A stretch of 64,000 bases of DNA. Origin: Porphyrobacter sp. SLTP. Lineage in GTDB: Bacteria; Pseudomonadota; Alphaproteobacteria; Sphingomonadales; Sphingomonadaceae. Location of the stretch: assembly GCF_009905735.1 (NCBI RefSeq), contig NZ_JAAALE010000006.1:1-64000 (forward strand), in the 5' to 3' direction. Below, piece by piece: positions 1-10,847 of the stretch. Position 1 is the stretch's first letter. Every line of letters begins with the position of its first letter. The notes under the pieces are model-generated. The model saw only the letters and a program-made list of their open reading frames with translations, made no database searches and was not told the DNA's origin. Made by a program: the position numbers and the translations under genes.

Positions 1-40
1 GGGGTCTGCGGTGAGGGGGCAGGGCGTCATTTCGGGCGTC

Positions 41-80
41 GTACACCCATCCACAACCCCTTTCCCCAAGGGAAGGGGCT
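41..80. repeat. Left 40-bp hairpin direct repeat flanking DUF559 gene
   Basis: This 40-bp block recurs at 441-480 in the same orientation with 37 of 40 bases identical. Each copy starts GTACACCCATCC and ends in a G/C-rich hairpin (arms CCCCTT.CC and GGGAAGGGG around a short CAA loop). The DUF559 stop codon begins at the last base of this copy, so gene and repeats form one unit. The hairpins could also act as terminators. Confidence 0.8.
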
Positions 81-436
81 TAGGCGCGCTCGTTTCGCGC
101 TATGGCGATTTCCTTGGCGATCACCGTCAGCACCCCGTCGATGTTCTCCAGCACCTCGTTGTTCCAGAAACGGATCACGCGGTAGCCGTGGGCTTCGATG
201 ATGCGCGTGCGGTTCGCGTCGGTGGTGCTGTCCGCGTGCTGCCCGCCGTCGAGTTCGATGGCGAGGCGAAGCGAGCGGCAGGCGAAGTCCGCGATGAAGT
301 CACCAATTGGGAATTGCCGGGTGAATTTCGCACCCTCGAAGCGGCTTGCGCGCAAGTGCAACCAGAGGCGTTGTTCGGCATCCGTCGGCGTGTTGCGCAA
401 GCTTCGCGCGATCCCCGTCAGTCGCTTTTCCGCCAT
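80..436 (-). CDS. DUF559 domain protein (Vsr/restriction-fold endonuclease-like)
   Basis: This is a 118-residue protein of the DUF559 family, which shares the very-short-patch-repair/type II restriction endonuclease fold. Visible family features are the N-terminal RSLRNTPTDAEQRLWLHLR segment, GDFIADFAC, the acidic core IELDGGQH (E and D likely metal ligands) and the closing RVIRFWNNEVLENIDGVL. Start: I chose ATG at 436, because an in-frame start at 469 lies inside the flanking repeat. The gene is bracketed by hairpin-bearing direct repeats at 41-80 and 441-480, and sits just before carB. These small proteins are scattered in alphaproteobacterial genomes and their role is unproven; nuclease activity is inferred from the fold. 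Confidence 0.8.
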   Translation of the reverse strand: MAEKRLTGIARSLRNTPTDAEQRLWLHLRASRFEGAKFTRQFPIGDFIADFACRSLRLAIELDGGQHADSTTDANRTRIIEAHGYRVIRFWNNEVLENIDGVLTVIAKEIAIARNERA

Positions 437-440
437 CGTG

Positions 441-480
441 GTACACCCATCCCCAACCCCTTCCCTCAAGGGAAGGGGCT
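441..480. repeat. Right 40-bp hairpin direct repeat flanking DUF559 gene
   Basis: This copy matches 41-80 at 37 of 40 positions, in the same orientation. It contains the stem CCCCTTCCC / GGGAAGGGG around the loop TCAA (complementary up to 9 bp). It ends 22 bp before the carB start codon, so the cassette lies in the carB leader. Confidence 0.8.
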
Positions 481-502
481 ACAAGTAGCGAAGTTGAGCT
501 AA

Positions 503-3500
503 ATGCCCAAAAGAACCGACATTTCCTCGATCCTCGTCATTGGCGCTGGCCCGATCATCATCGGGCAGGCGTGCGAGTTCGATTACTCCGGCACGCAGGC
601 GATCAAGGCGTTGAAGGAGGAGGGCTACCGCGTCATCCTCGTCAACTCCAATCCGGCGACGATCATGACCGATCCCGAGTTCGCCGATGCGACTTATATC
701 GAGCCGATCACGCCCGATATCGTCGCCAAGATCATCGCCAAGGAACGGCCCGATGCGCTGCTGCCGACGATGGGCGGGCAGACCGCTCTCAACTGCGCGC
801 TGGCGCTGGATGCGGATGGCACGCTGGCGAAATACGGCGTTGAGATGATCGGGGCCAAGGCTGACGCGATCGACAAGGCGGAAAACCGCCAGCGGTTCCG
901 CGATGCCATGACTGCGATCGGGCTGGAAAGCGCGCGTTCGGGCGTGGCGAACACGCTCGAAGAAGCGCGCGTGATCCTTGAGCGCACCGGGCTGCCGTCG
1001 ATCATCCGGCCCAGCTTCACCCTTGGCGGCACGGGCGGCGGGATTGCCTATAACAAGGCGGAGTTCGACCAGATCGTGCGCGATGGCCTCGACGCCTCGC
1101 CCACCACCGAAGTGCTGATCGAGGAATCACTGCTCGGGTGGAAAGAGTTCGAGATGGAGGTGGTGCGTGACCGCAAGGATAACGCGATCATCATCTGCGC
1201 CATCGAAAACGTCGATCCGATGGGCGTCCACACCGGGGACTCGATCACCGTCGCCCCGGCGCTGACGCTGACCGACAAGGAATACCAGATCATGCGCTCG
1301 GCCAGCATTGCTTGCCTGCGCGAAATCGGGGTGGAGACGGGCGGATCGAACGTCCAGTTCGCGGTCAATCCCAAGGACGGGCGCCTGATCGTGATCGAGA
1401 TGAACCCGCGCGTGTCGCGGTCCTCCGCGCTGGCTTCGAAGGCGACGGGCTTCCCTATCGCCCGCGTCGCGGCCAAGCTCGCAGTCGGCTACACGCTCGA
1501 CGAGCTGACCAACGAGATCACCGGCGCGACGCCTGCCAGCTTCGAACCCACTATCGATTACGTCGTGACCAAGATCCCGCGCTTTGCCTTTGAAAAGTTC
1601 AAAGGCGCGGCGACCGACCTTTCGACCGCGATGAAGTCGGTTGGCGAAGTCATGGCGATCGGCCGCAATTTCCAGGAATCGATGCAGAAGGCGCTGCGCG
1701 GGCTGGAGACCGGGCTCGACGGGTTCAACCGCGTGCCGGAGCTGGAAGGCCAGCCCCGCGACATCATCACCGCCGCGCTGTCGCGCCGGACGCCGGACCG
1801 GCTGCTCAAGGTCGGCCAGGCCTTCCGCGAAGGCATGAGCGTCGAGGAGATCGCCGCCGTCACCTTCTACGACCCGTGGTTCCTGCGTCAGATCGAACAG
1901 ATCATCGCCGCCGAGCGCGAAGTGCAGGCCAATGGCTTGCCGCGCGATGCGGCGGGGCTGCGGCGGTTGAAGGCGATGGGCTTCTCTGACAAGCGCCTCG
2001 CGACACTCGCAGTGCGCTCGGTTGGCGTGGCGGGTGGCATGGGCGAGACTCAGGCCAAGCGCTCCGGCCTGCTCCACGACGCACTCGTCGCGATGGCGGG
2101 CGCGACCAGCGCCGACGAAGTGCGCGCGCTGCGCCACAAGCTCGGCGTTGTCCCGGTGTTCAAGCGCATCGACAGCTGCGCCGCCGAGTTCGAGGCGATC
2201 ACGCCCTATATGTACTCGACCTACGAAGCGCCGACCTTCGGCGATGCGGAGTGCGAATCCGCTCCCACCGACCGCAAGAAGATCGTCATCCTCGGCGGCG
2301 GGCCGAACCGGATCGGGCAGGGGATCGAGTTCGATTACTGCTGCGTCCACGCCTGTTTCGCGCTGGCAGAGCAGGGCTTCGAGACGATCATGGTCAACTG
2401 CAACCCCGAAACCGTGTCGACCGATTACGATACCTCGGATCGTCTCTATTTCGAGCCTCTGACCGACGAGGACGTGCTCGAAATCCTGCGGGTCGAACAG
2501 CAGAACGGCGAGCTGGTTGGTGTGATTGTGCAGTTCGGCGGGCAGACCCCGTTGAAGCTGGCGCAGGCGCTTGAAGACGCCGGGATCCCGATCCTCGGCA
2601 CGTCGCCCGACGCGATTGACCTTGCGGAAGACCGTGAACGCTTCGCCAAACTGGTCAGCAAGCTCAAGCTGAAGCAGCCCGAAAACGGCATCGCCCGCAG
2701 CCGCGATGAAGCTGCCGCCGTCGCCGCACGCATCGGCTATCCGGTGCTGCTCCGCCCGTCCTACGTGCTCGGTGGCCGCGCCATGGAGATCGTCGACAGC
2801 GAAGCCCAGCTCGACAATTACATCGCCACGGCGGTGAATGTGTCGGGCGACAGCCCCGTGCTGATCGACCAATATCTTCGCGACGCGATCGAATGTGATG
2901 TCGATGCGCTGTGCGATGGCGAGGAAGTCCGCATCGCCGGCGTGATGCAGCATATCGAGGAAGCCGGCGTCCACTCGGGCGACAGCGCCTGCACCCTGCC
3001 GCCCTATTCGCTCGCGCCTGAAATCATCGCCGAGATGGAGCGTCAGGCTGTGCTCCTCGCCCATGCGCTGAGCGTGGTGGGCCTCATGAACATCCAGTTC
3101 GCGGTCAAGAATGGCGAGGTCTACCTGATCGAGGTCAACCCGCGCGCCAGTCGCACGGTGCCCTTCGTGGCGAAGGCCATCGGCCAGCCCGTGGCCAAGA
3201 TCGCCGCGCGGGTGATGGCAGGCGAAAAGCTCAGCGCCTTCCCGCCGTTCAAGCGCGATCTGCCCTACATGGCGGTCAAGGAAGCGGTGTTCCCGTTTGC
3301 GCGCTTCCCCGGTGCCGATCCGGTGCTGAGCCCCGAGATGAAGTCCACCGGCGAGGTCATGGGGATCGATGCGACCTTCGAGGCCGCTTTCCTCAAATCG
3401 CAGATCGGGGCCGGCATGGTCCCGCCGCAATCGGGCACCGTGTTCGTCTCGGTCAAGAACACCGACAAGCCGGTGATCGTCGCGGGCGTGCGTCAGCTGA

Positions 3501-3829
3501 TCGAGCACGGGTTCAAGGTGATCGCGACCGGCGGGACTCAGACTTACCTTGCCGAACAGGGCCTTGCGGTCGAACGCGTCAACAAGGTGGCCGAGGGGCA
3601 GCCGCATATCGTCGACAAGATAATCGATGGCGAGATCGCGCTGATCTTCAACACCACCGAAGGCTGGCAATCGCTGCTCGACAGCAAATCCATCCGCATG
3701 GCCGCCCTGGCGAACAAGGTTCCCTACTATACAACCGCGGCCGGATCGGCGGCGGCGGCGGCAGCGATTTCGGCGATCCGGCCTGATCAGCTTGAAGTCC
3801 GGTCGATGCAGGACTATTATGGGAACTGA
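503..3829 (+). CDS. carB: Carbamoyl-phosphate synthase large subunit
   Basis: This 1108-residue protein makes carbamoyl phosphate from bicarbonate, two ATP and ammonia delivered by the small subunit CarA, feeding pyrimidine and arginine synthesis in the cytoplasm. The family layout is intact: two homologous ATP-grasp halves, each opening with a nucleotide-fold motif ([19 protein letters not shown] near residue 12; [18 protein letters not shown] near 594), the carboxyphosphate and carbamate domains, and a C-terminal MGS-like allosteric domain ([19 protein letters not shown] onward). The length is normal for alphaproteobacteria. carA is not in the window and presumably lies to the left, beyond the DUF559 cassette. 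greA follows about 114 bp downstream on the same strand. Confidence 0.98.
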   Translation: MPKRTDISSILVIGAGPIIIGQACEFDYSGTQAIKALKEEGYRVILVNSNPATIMTDPEFADATYIEPITPDIVAKIIAKERPDALLPTMGGQTALNCALALDADGTLAKYGVEMIGAKADAIDKAENRQRFRDAMTAIGLESARSGVANTLEEARVILERTGLPSIIRPSFTLGGTGGGIAYNKAEFDQIVRDGLDASPTTEVLIEESLLGWKEFEMEVVRDRKDNAIIICAIENVDPMGVHTGDSITVAPALTLTDKEYQIMRSASIACLREIGVETGGSNVQFAVNPKDGRLIVIEMNPRVSRSSALASKATGFPIARVAAKLAVGYTLDELTNEITGATPASFEPTIDYVVTKIPRFAFEKFKGAATDLSTAMKSVGEVMAIGRNFQESMQKALRGLETGLDGFNRVPELEGQPRDIITAALSRRTPDRLLKVGQAFREGMSVEEIAAVTFYDPWFLRQIEQIIAAEREVQANGLPRDAAGLRRLKAMGFSDKRLATLAVRSVGVAGGMGETQAKRSGLLHDALVAMAGATSADEVRALRHKLGVVPVFKRIDSCAAEFEAITPYMYSTYEAPTFGDAECESAPTDRKKIVILGGGPNRIGQGIEFDYCCVHACFALAEQGFETIMVNCNPETVSTDYDTSDRLYFEPLTDEDVLEILRVEQQNGELVGVIVQFGGQTPLKLAQALEDAGIPILGTSPDAIDLAEDRERFAKLVSKLKLKQPENGIARSRDEAAAVAARIGYPVLLRPSYVLGGRAMEIVDSEAQLDNYIATAVNVSGDSPVLIDQYLRDAIECDVDALCDGEEVRIAGVMQHIEEAGVHSGDSACTLPPYSLAPEIIAEMERQAVLLAHALSVVGLMNIQFAVKNGEVYLIEVNPRASRTVPFVAKAIGQPVAKIAARVMAGEKLSAFPPFKRDLPYMAVKEAVFPFARFPGADPVLSPEMKSTGEVMGIDATFEAAFLKSQIGAGMVPPQSGTVFVSVKNTDKPVIVAGVRQLIEHGFKVIATGGTQTYLAEQGLAVERVNKVAEGQPHIVDKIIDGEIALIFNTTEGWQSLLDSKSIRMAALANKVPYYTTAAGSAAAAAAISAIRPDQLEVRSMQDYYGN

Positions 3830-3943
3830 CTGACGCTTCCCCACAGATTGAAAGTCCCCGCGCCGTATGGATCGAACGGCCGGGATCGCTTTCTTCCCGA
3901 GCGGGGTGAAGTGCCAAGTATAACAGACAGAAAGACAACAAAA

Positions 3944-4420
3944 ATGGCGACGATGGACAAGGTGCCGATGCTGGCCGAGGGGTATGAGCGGCTGACAGCC
4001 GACCTCAAGACGCTGCGCGAGGAACGGCCGAAAATCGTCGAGGCTATCGAAGAAGCCCGCGCCCACGGCGACCTGTCGGAAAACGCCGAATACCACGCCG
4101 CCAAGGAGCGGCAGGGCCAGGTCGAAGCCATGATCGGCGACATCGAAGGCATGGTCAGCCGCGCGCAGATCATTGATCCGACCACGCTGTCGGGCAACAA
4201 GATCGTGTTCGGCGCGACCGTGACCTTGCTGGACGAGAACGACAAGCCGATCCGTTACCAGATCGTCGGCCAGACCGAAGCGGATGCGGCCAAGGGTCGC
4301 ATTTCCTACACCTCGCCGCTCGCTCGCGCGCTGATCGGCAAACAGGTGGGTGACGATATCGAGGTGACGGTTCCTTCTGGCGAGAAGTTCTACCACGTCG
4401 ACAAGATCGAGTTCATCTGA
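3944..4420 (+). CDS. greA: Transcription elongation factor GreA
   Basis: This 158-residue protein rescues backtracked RNA polymerase by stimulating cleavage of the nascent transcript in the secondary channel. Residues 1-78 form the N-terminal coiled coil, including the basic/acidic tip sequence [18 protein letters not shown] that carries the conserved acidic pair; the rest is the FKBP-like C-terminal domain ([19 protein letters not shown]). I chose the ATG at 3944 because GreA proteins begin at [10 protein letters not shown]; the frame stays open 32 codons further upstream without family similarity. It probably has its own promoter in the 114-bp gap after carB. Confidence 0.97.
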   Translation: MATMDKVPMLAEGYERLTADLKTLREERPKIVEAIEEARAHGDLSENAEYHAAKERQGQVEAMIGDIEGMVSRAQIIDPTTLSGNKIVFGATVTLLDENDKPIRYQIVGQTEADAAKGRISYTSPLARALIGKQVGDDIEVTVPSGEKFYHVDKIEFI

Positions 4421-4423
4421 AGC

Positions 4424-4711
4424 GTGGCTGTCCCGCCCGTCAGGCCGATTGCCGAGCGGCGGGTGGTGCAGCACTTCCTTGATGCGGGCGCTGTCAGCAT
4501 GGCGGATGCGATTGCCTATGATCCCGGCCTGCCAAGCCGCCAGCGTGCGTTTGCGCGACTGAAAGGTGCCGACGTTCTCAGAACCGATGGGCAAGGACGC
4601 TGGTATCTCGATGAAGAGCGCTGGGGCTCAAGACGTTCGGACCGCCGCACGCGCGTGGTCCTGACGATGCTGGCGGTGGCTGCTGCCGGAGCTTTCGCCG
4701 CGCTTCGCTAA
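4424..4711 (+). CDS. Small hypothetical protein with C-terminal membrane segment
   Basis: This 95-residue ORF starts at GTG only 3 bp after the greA stop, so it is probably co-transcribed with greA. Residues 1-70 are soluble and basic, with a winged-helix-like alternation (ERRVVQHFLDAGAVSMADAIAYDP). Residues 79-93 form one hydrophobic segment. I do not recognise a family. The opposite strand is also open here, but the tight spacing to greA favours this frame. Confidence 0.55.
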   Translation: MAVPPVRPIAERRVVQHFLDAGAVSMADAIAYDPGLPSRQRAFARLKGADVLRTDGQGRWYLDEERWGSRRSDRRTRVVLTMLAVAAAGAFAALR

Positions 4712-4742
4712 GTCTGGTTGGGCGGTCGCTAGCCTCGCGGTG

Positions 4743-5231
4743 TCAATCGAGCTGCTTTTCCATCGCATAATTGTAGATCGCGACTTCGCCGTCATCGCCG
4801 GGAATGGCGAAATCGCGGCGGTGGAGTAGGGCATATCCCGCTCGCTCAAACACCGGACGGGCCAGCTCGCTCGCTTCGGTATAGAGCCGCTCAACACCCA
4901 GCTTGCGCGCAGCCTCTTCCGCCTCGTTCAGAAGCCTGAGGCCCAGCCCACGCTCCGTATGAGCCGGGTGACAGTACAGCATGTCGAGGTGCCCTTCCGC
5001 CTCAAGAACGGTATAGGCCGCTGGCCGGTCATCCGCGTCGGCCGCGACCAGGATCACATCGCCCCGCGCCGCGCTCTCCAGCAGCCGCGCAGGCGAATAG
5101 CGGGCCGACCACGCGGCGACCTGCTCGGGGGAATAGGCCCGCAGCGCCGTCTGCCGGATCGCCGCCAATGTCAGCGCCGCAATGGCCTCCGCATCAGCGG
5201 GCCCGAAGGCGCGGATGGTGTAACCGGCCAC
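4743..5231 (-). CDS. GNAT family N-acetyltransferase
   Basis: This 162-residue protein has the GCN5-related acetyltransferase fold. It has the N-terminal YTIRAFGPADAEAIAALTLAAIRQT, the substrate-side segment DDRPAAYTVLEAEGHLDMLYCHPAH, the acetyl-CoA pyrophosphate loop in RGLGLRLLNEAEEAARKLG (Q/RxxGxG/A type), and a closing LARPVFERAGYALLHRRDF. The substrate cannot be read from the sequence. It is 18 bp upstream of the convergently oriented greA region and shares its strand with the DUF4170 gene. Confidence 0.9.
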   Translation of the reverse strand: MAGYTIRAFGPADAEAIAALTLAAIRQTALRAYSPEQVAAWSARYSPARLLESAARGDVILVAADADDRPAAYTVLEAEGHLDMLYCHPAHTERGLGLRLLNEAEEAARKLGVERLYTEASELARPVFERAGYALLHRRDFAIPGDDGEVAIYNYAMEKQLD

Positions 5232-5249
5232 GGTGCTGATGTCCGTGAT

Positions 5250-5480
5250 TTAGTCTTCAGGTGTCAGCAACTTGTGGATGTGGACCACCACATACTTCAT
5301 CTCGGCATCGTCAACCGTGCGCTGCGCCTGCGCGCGCCATGCGTCGACCGCAGCGTCATAGGAGCTGTACACGCCGACGACGTGGATGCTCTCAGGGTCC
5401 TGAAACTCGATCCCGCGCGGATCGATCACGCGGCCGCCCATCACGAGGTGGAGCCGCTGGGTGGGGGTTGTTTCTGCCAT
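5250..5480 (-). CDS. DUF4170 domain protein
   Basis: This 76-residue cytoplasmic protein matches the alphaproteobacterial DUF4170 family: LHLVMGGRVIDPRGIEFQDP, VVGVYSSYDAAVDAWRAQAQ and a closing YVVVHIHKLLTPE. The family function is unknown. It is 18 bp upstream of the GNAT gene on the same strand and is probably co-transcribed with it. Confidence 0.88.
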   Translation of the reverse strand: MAETTPTQRLHLVMGGRVIDPRGIEFQDPESIHVVGVYSSYDAAVDAWRAQAQRTVDDAEMKYVVVHIHKLLTPED

Positions 5481-5563
5481 GATATAAGTCCCTGGGGAGG
5501 AAAGATGCGCGCGCCTTTAGCGCCTTGGAGCGCGAGGGCAAGCCTTCAGGGACGCTGCCAGGA

Positions 5564-6142
5564 TCAACCCTTGGTCTTGCGCCCCAGATCGCGCACGATA
5601 TCCGCCGCAGCCGCGCGGGTCTTGCGGGCGAGGGCGCGGGTGCTGTCGGCCGCTGAGCCTGCGGCATCGGACGTCCGGGCAGATATCTTCTTCGCCTGCA
5701 CGCCCGCGGCATCGCCCAGTTCCCCGGCGCGTTCCTGACCAGTGCGGGCGGTCTCCAGCACTTCGTCGATCAGGGTCATCGCATAGGTCACAGCGGCCTG
5801 ACCGATCATCTGGCCAAAGCGCGAACCGCCGCGCGAGGCGACGTTCTTCACGCCCGAGCTGGCGGACGAGGCCGCACCGGAAATCGCATCGGCAGTGCTA
5901 TGCGCAACGCGGCTTGCCACGCGGCGACCGGGGCGGGTGAGCAGGCCGATGACGAGGCCCGCGGCCAGCGCTCCGCCAATCACCGTCAGCGGGTTGGCGC
6001 GGGTATAGTCCACCGCCGCCGTCGCAGCGTCGCGGGCCTGATCGGCCAGCGTACGGTCAGCATTGCGGCGCTCGGCAGCCTCGATCCGGGCGCGCAGCGC
6101 ATCGCGGCTGTCGGTGGGCGAGATGGGGGTGGGTTCGGTCAT
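5564..6142 (-). CDS. ElaB/YqjD (DUF883)-like membrane-anchored protein
   Basis: This 192-residue protein has an N-terminal helical stretch (SRDALRARIEAAERRNADRT), one membrane segment at about residues 50-70 (PLTVIGGALAAGLVIGLL), and a long Ala/Ser/Arg-rich C-terminal helix. That arrangement resembles DUF883/ElaB proteins, which tether to the inner membrane and in E. coli associate with ribosomes. It is the last gene of a four-gene minus-strand cluster and its start overlaps the upstream gene by 4 bp (ATGA). The exact role is unknown. Confidence 0.75.
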   Translation of the reverse strand: MTEPTPISPTDSRDALRARIEAAERRNADRTLADQARDAATAAVDYTRANPLTVIGGALAAGLVIGLLTRPGRRVASRVAHSTADAISGAASSASSGVKNVASRGGSRFGQMIGQAAVTYAMTLIDEVLETARTGQERAGELGDAAGVQAKKISARTSDAAGSAADSTRALARKTRAAAADIVRDLGRKTKG

Positions 6143-6507
6143 GCGGGGTCTCCTTGCGCATCTCCTTCGGGGGAGGCGGCGTCCGTATCAATGTCGTCGT
6201 CAATGTCGGCGAATTCGTCGAGCCAATCGAGGATCGGCCCGCGGGCGAACCACAGCACAATCGCGCCGATCAGCACCGCGAGAACGCCCTTGTGATCGCC
6301 CGCCTGCGCCTTGGCCTGCGCAAGCACATCGCGCGCGCCGGTGCGGATGCGGCTCGTGATTGTGGAGCTGACGCCCGCCGATACGCGGCTCGCAATGCCT
6401 TCTTCGCTGAGGCTGGCGCGCAGGCGCTCGATATCCTCGACCAGCACCGCACGGGCAGCATCGCGCAGTGCGCGGTCTTCGATGAAGCTTTGCGGCAGGC
6501 GGGTCAT
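6139..6507 (-). CDS. Hypothetical protein with one membrane segment
   Basis: This 122-residue protein has helical basic/acidic residues 1-70, a membrane segment near residues 77-95 (GVLAVLIGAIVLWFARGPIL) and an acidic C-terminus rich in Asp. It overlaps both neighbours by 4 bp, so the cluster is translationally coupled. I do not recognise a named family. The cluster resembles the DUF883/holin-superfamily stress-envelope gene sets of sphingomonads. Confidence 0.75.
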   Translation of the reverse strand: MTRLPQSFIEDRALRDAARAVLVEDIERLRASLSEEGIASRVSAGVSSTITSRIRTGARDVLAQAKAQAGDHKGVLAVLIGAIVLWFARGPILDWLDEFADIDDDIDTDAASPEGDAQGDPA

Positions 6508-6941
6508 GCGTCCTCTCCCGCGTCGAACATCGCCGAGAGCGCCTTGCCGTCACCCGAAGCGCTCAACACCAACAGCGCAACGCCGATCAGCAGCACGCCC
6601 ACCACAATGGCAATCGCGCCCCAGATCGTGACCAACGGCGCCAGAGCGATCACCGCGCCCACGGCCAGCGCGATCAAGGCGATGTGGAGCAACACCAAAG
6701 CCAGCACCAGCAACACCAGCGCCCGGCCCGCCTTCTTTCCGGCGAGCCTGGCGCGGGTCTTCTGGAAGGCAATCTCCGCCTCGGCATAGGTGCGCGCGTC
6801 ATCCACCAGCGCCGTGATATCGTCACGCAGCGAGGTGAAGCCGGTGCGGTCCTCGGTCGCCTCAGCGTCCTCGGACGTCACCGCCGGATCGGCAAGGGTG
6901 CCATCCGGCGGCGGCGATTGGCCGGGCTCGGTATCATACAT
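6504..6941 (-). CDS. Phage holin family (Holin-X-like) inner membrane protein
   Basis: This 145-residue protein has a soluble N-terminal helix (TSLRDDITALVDDARTYAEAE) and then two closely spaced membrane helices at about residues 72-125 (ALVLLVLALVLLHIALIALA and GAIAIVVGVLLIGVALLVL). This is the layout of the Holin-X/YqjE superfamily, which in genomes usually sits next to DUF883 proteins, as here. Despite the family name it is a chromosomal membrane protein, not a sign of a prophage. Its start is 21 bp downstream of the next gene. Confidence 0.8.
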   Translation of the reverse strand: MYDTEPGQSPPPDGTLADPAVTSEDAEATEDRTGFTSLRDDITALVDDARTYAEAEIAFQKTRARLAGKKAGRALVLLVLALVLLHIALIALAVGAVIALAPLVTIWGAIAIVVGVLLIGVALLVLSASGDGKALSAMFDAGEDA

Positions 6942-6962
6942 GAGCGTGCCTTTTCAGCAGGA

Positions 6963-7580
6963 TCAGCGCTTCTTCCCGCCCAGCATCCGCGCGAGGAAAA
7001 AGCCGACGACCGCCGCGATCCCGACAGCCACGCCGGGGCTTTTGCGGACCATCGCGCGGGCATCCTCGCTCAGTTCATCGACGCTCTTGGATTCGAGCTT
7101 GGCGGAGGTTTCCTGCAAGGTGCGCGAGGCTTTGCGGGCGTAATCGCCATATTGCTCGCCCAGCTTTTCGTCGATCTGCGAAGCGGTGTCACCCACGACC
7201 TTGCCCAGCGAGGCAATGGCATCGGTGGCCACCTGCTTGCCTTCGACCGCGAGTTCGCTGGCCTTGCCCTTGGCCTGTTCGCCATAGATCTTGGCTTCAG
7301 CAACCAGATCGGTGCCCTTGCCCTTGGCCTGACCGCTGACCGTGCTGAGGCGGTTTTCCGCTTCGGTGCGCAGCGCTGCGGCGCCAGCCTTGGCTTCTTC
7401 AAGCGCGGCGTTGAAACGGCTCTTGGCTTCGATCACCGGAGCAGAAGCCGGGGCTGCATCTTCGCCCTTGGTCGTCGCTGCCAGCTTGACCGGTGCAGCC
7501 TTGGTCAGGCCTTCGGTCTTGGTGGTCGCGCCCTTGGTCGATTTCGCCGGGGACTTCTTCGGGGGTGTAGTGTCAGCCAT
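6963..7580 (-). CDS. Ala/Lys-rich helical membrane-anchored protein (DUF883-like)
   Basis: This 205-residue protein is lysine/alanine-rich and almost entirely helical, with one C-terminal membrane helix ending in a basic tail (GVAVGIAAVVGFFLARMLGGKKR), typical of ElaB/YqjD-type proteins. I chose ATG at 7580, where the protein begins MADTTPPKK; the frame is open up to 7700 but that extension lacks coding character. It heads the four-gene membrane cluster, and the 201-bp gap to eno must hold two divergent promoters. Confidence 0.75.
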   Translation of the reverse strand: MADTTPPKKSPAKSTKGATTKTEGLTKAAPVKLAATTKGEDAAPASAPVIEAKSRFNAALEEAKAGAAALRTEAENRLSTVSGQAKGKGTDLVAEAKIYGEQAKGKASELAVEGKQVATDAIASLGKVVGDTASQIDEKLGEQYGDYARKASRTLQETSAKLESKSVDELSEDARAMVRKSPGVAVGIAAVVGFFLARMLGGKKR

Positions 7581-7757
7581 TGCGGTGCTCCTTGTCGTCT
7601 GGGCGTATTTGGGTCGATGCCGTTCGCGTCTCGCCACCCGCTTGCACGAGGTCATTCCCGCGCATAGGGACGTCACGCGTCCGGCCAATGCTGGAATCAT
7701 CGAACCAGAATCATGCCGTTCCCATTATCATAGCGTCGAAGTGTCTTAACACCCTAA

Positions 7758-9068
<1,311 letters not shown>

Positions 9069-9073
9069 CAGGA

Positions 9074-9139
9074 GAGGGGCTGCCTGACCGGCGCGCGGCT
9101 GTGATCACCGCCGTCATTACCGCGCAGGATCAGCCCCTC
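9074..9139. repeat. 9-bp inverted repeat between convergent eno and ribH
   Basis: GAGGGGCTG at 9074-9082 is complementary to CAGCCCCTC at 9131-9139, with 48 bp between. It lies in the space between two convergent stop codons. It could fold as a bidirectional terminator, but the loop is long and there is no U-run, so this is weak. Confidence 0.25.
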
Positions 9140-9160
9140 GTCCGGCAGTCAACCAGACTG

Positions 9161-9583
9161 TCAGCGCCCGAAGCGATCCTGCAAGGCAAGCAGGGCCAGC
9201 GCCGCCTTGGCCGCTTCGCCGCCCTTGTCCTTCTGCGCCGGGTCTGCGCGCACGAGTGCTTGTGCCTCGTTCTCGACCGTGAGGATGCCGTTGCCGATGG
9301 CGATGCCGTCCATCGTCAGCGCCATGATCGCGCGCGCGCTTTCGCCCGCCACGATCTCGAAATGGTAGGTTTCACCGCGGATCACGACACCGATGGCGAC
9401 GAAGGCGTCATAACGGTCAGCCTCGGCTGCCAGGGCGATGGCGCCGGGGATTTCGAGCGCGCCGGGCACGGTCAATACTTCGACTGTGTGGCCCTCGGCC
9501 TCCAACGCCGCCCGCGCGCCTGCGACGAGCATGTCATTGAGGTGGGCGTAGAAGCGCGCTTCAACGATCAGGATATCGGCCAT
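9161..9583 (-). CDS. ribH: 6,7-dimethyl-8-ribityllumazine synthase
   Basis: This 140-residue enzyme condenses 5-amino-6-ribitylaminouracil with 3,4-dihydroxy-2-butanone 4-phosphate, the penultimate step of riboflavin synthesis. Visible motifs are the N-terminal [20 protein letters not shown], the binding segment [15 protein letters not shown], the loop [17 protein letters not shown] (with the catalytic-region His) and [14 protein letters not shown]. It lies 5 bp downstream of the ribB gene that makes its second substrate, so the two form an operon. Confidence 0.97.
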   Translation of the reverse strand: MADILIVEARFYAHLNDMLVAGARAALEAEGHTVEVLTVPGALEIPGAIALAAEADRYDAFVAIGVVIRGETYHFEIVAGESARAIMALTMDGIAIGNGILTVENEAQALVRADPAQKDKGGEAAKAALALLALQDRFGR

Positions 9584-9588
9584 GGCAA

Positions 9589-10836
9589 TTACTCCGGAAT
9601 GGGGTGGAAGTCGGTGATAGTCAGGCCATAGCCTTCGAGGGCGACGTAATCGGGCCGGCTGTTCGACAGCAGCACCATATCGGACACGCCGAGATCGACG
9701 AGGATCTGCGAGCCGATGCCGATATTGCGCAGTTCCTCATCAGGGCGCCATTCGCCGGTGCCGACACGGCCGGTCAGGATCACAATCACGCCCGATCCAT
9801 GCGTGCCGATCGCCTGCATCGCACGCTGGAGCGTGCGTTTGCGCGCGCCGGGCTGGCCTAGCACATCGTCGAACACCGAAATCGGATGGACGCGGGCGAG
9901 GGTGGGCTCGCCCGGGATGACATGGCCCTTTTGCAGCACATAGGCCTCGTTGCCCGCCACGCGGTCACGATAGGTGATCATGCGCCACTGGCCACCGTAA
10001 TCCGAGGTGAAGGCACGCTCGCCAAGGCGTTCGACCAGGTGATCGTTGCGCATCCGGTAAGCGATCAGATCGCGGATTGTCCCGATCTTGAGGTCATGCT
10101 TGCGCGCGAACTTCACCAGATCGTCGAGCCGGGCCATCGTCCCGTCCTCGTTCATGATTTCGCAGATCACGCCCGAGGGGTTGAGCCCGGCAAGCCGTGA
10201 AATATCCACCGCCGCTTCGGTATGCCCGGCGCGGACCAGCGTGCCGCCATCGCGCGCCATCAGCGGGAAGACGTGGCCGGGGGTGACGAGATCATCCGCG
10301 CCCTTGGCTGCGTCAATCGCCACCGAGATCGTGCGCGCGCGGTCGGCGGCCGAGATACCGGTGGTGACCCCTTCCTTCGCCTCGATTGAGATCGTGAAGG
10401 CGGTCTGCATCGATTCCTTGTTGTTGCGGCTCATCGGCTGCAACCCGAGAGTCTCCACGCGCTCCTTGGTGAGCGCGAGGCAGATCAGCCCGCGCCCGTA
10501 CATCGCCATGAAGTTGATCGCCTGCGGGGTTGCCATCTGCGCGGGGATGATCAGATCGCCCTCGTTCTCACGGTCTTCATCGTCAACGAGGATATACATG
10601 CGCCCATTGCGCGCCTCGTCGATGATCTCCTCGATCGTGGCGAGCACCGGCCGGTCGGCATTGGCCTCAAGGAAAGCATCAAGCTTGGCGAGGGTCTCGG
10701 CGGTGGGGTTCCACGTCTCCTCGGTGCAATCGCGCAAGGTGTTGGCGTGAAGACCCGCGGCGCGGGCGAGACCGGCACGGGTCATCGTGTTGGATGTGAC
10801 GAGATCGCGAACGCGTGTGATGGTCGATGTGCTCAT
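9589..10836 (-). CDS. ribB: HTH-RibB fusion: 3,4-dihydroxy-2-butanone-4-phosphate synthase with degenerate RibA domain
   Basis: This 415-residue protein has three parts. Residues about 5-60 look like a Cro/XRE-type helix-turn-helix ([20 protein letters not shown]). Residues about 65-270 are RibB, with the acidic metal motif [16 protein letters not shown] and [16 protein letters not shown], and make the four-carbon precursor of riboflavin from ribulose 5-phosphate. Residues about 275-415 resemble GTP cyclohydrolase II, but the zinc cysteines normally in CLTGDxxxSxRCDCG are absent ([18 protein letters not shown] instead). GTP cyclohydrolase activity is therefore unlikely; this matches the RibBX type described in Proteobacteria. 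A dyad just upstream of the start may be its own operator. Confidence 0.93.
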   Translation of the reverse strand: MSTSTITRVRDLVTSNTMTRAGLARAAGLHANTLRDCTEETWNPTAETLAKLDAFLEANADRPVLATIEEIIDEARNGRMYILVDDEDRENEGDLIIPAQMATPQAINFMAMYGRGLICLALTKERVETLGLQPMSRNNKESMQTAFTISIEAKEGVTTGISAADRARTISVAIDAAKGADDLVTPGHVFPLMARDGGTLVRAGHTEAAVDISRLAGLNPSGVICEIMNEDGTMARLDDLVKFARKHDLKIGTIRDLIAYRMRNDHLVERLGERAFTSDYGGQWRMITYRDRVAGNEAYVLQKGHVIPGEPTLARVHPISVFDDVLGQPGARKRTLQRAMQAIGTHGSGVIVILTGRVGTGEWRPDEELRNIGIGSQILVDLGVSDMVLLSNSRPDYVALEGYGLTITDFHPIPE

Positions 10837-10847
10837 GCAGCCAATGT

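Noticed and set aside
11..502. A 163-codon plus-strand frame across the DUF559 gene
   Set aside because: It runs through both hairpin repeats and has no family match; the minus-strand DUF559 gene explains the region.
1127..4594. A 1155-codon open frame antisense to carB and greA
   Set aside because: It covers two well-supported genes on the other strand, has His/Arg-rich low-complexity composition, and shows no protein motif. High GC keeps such frames open.
6504..6941. Holin-like protein taken as sign of a prophage
   Set aside because: The neighbours are DUF883-like chromosomal proteins and there is no phage structural or lysis gene. The family name is historical.
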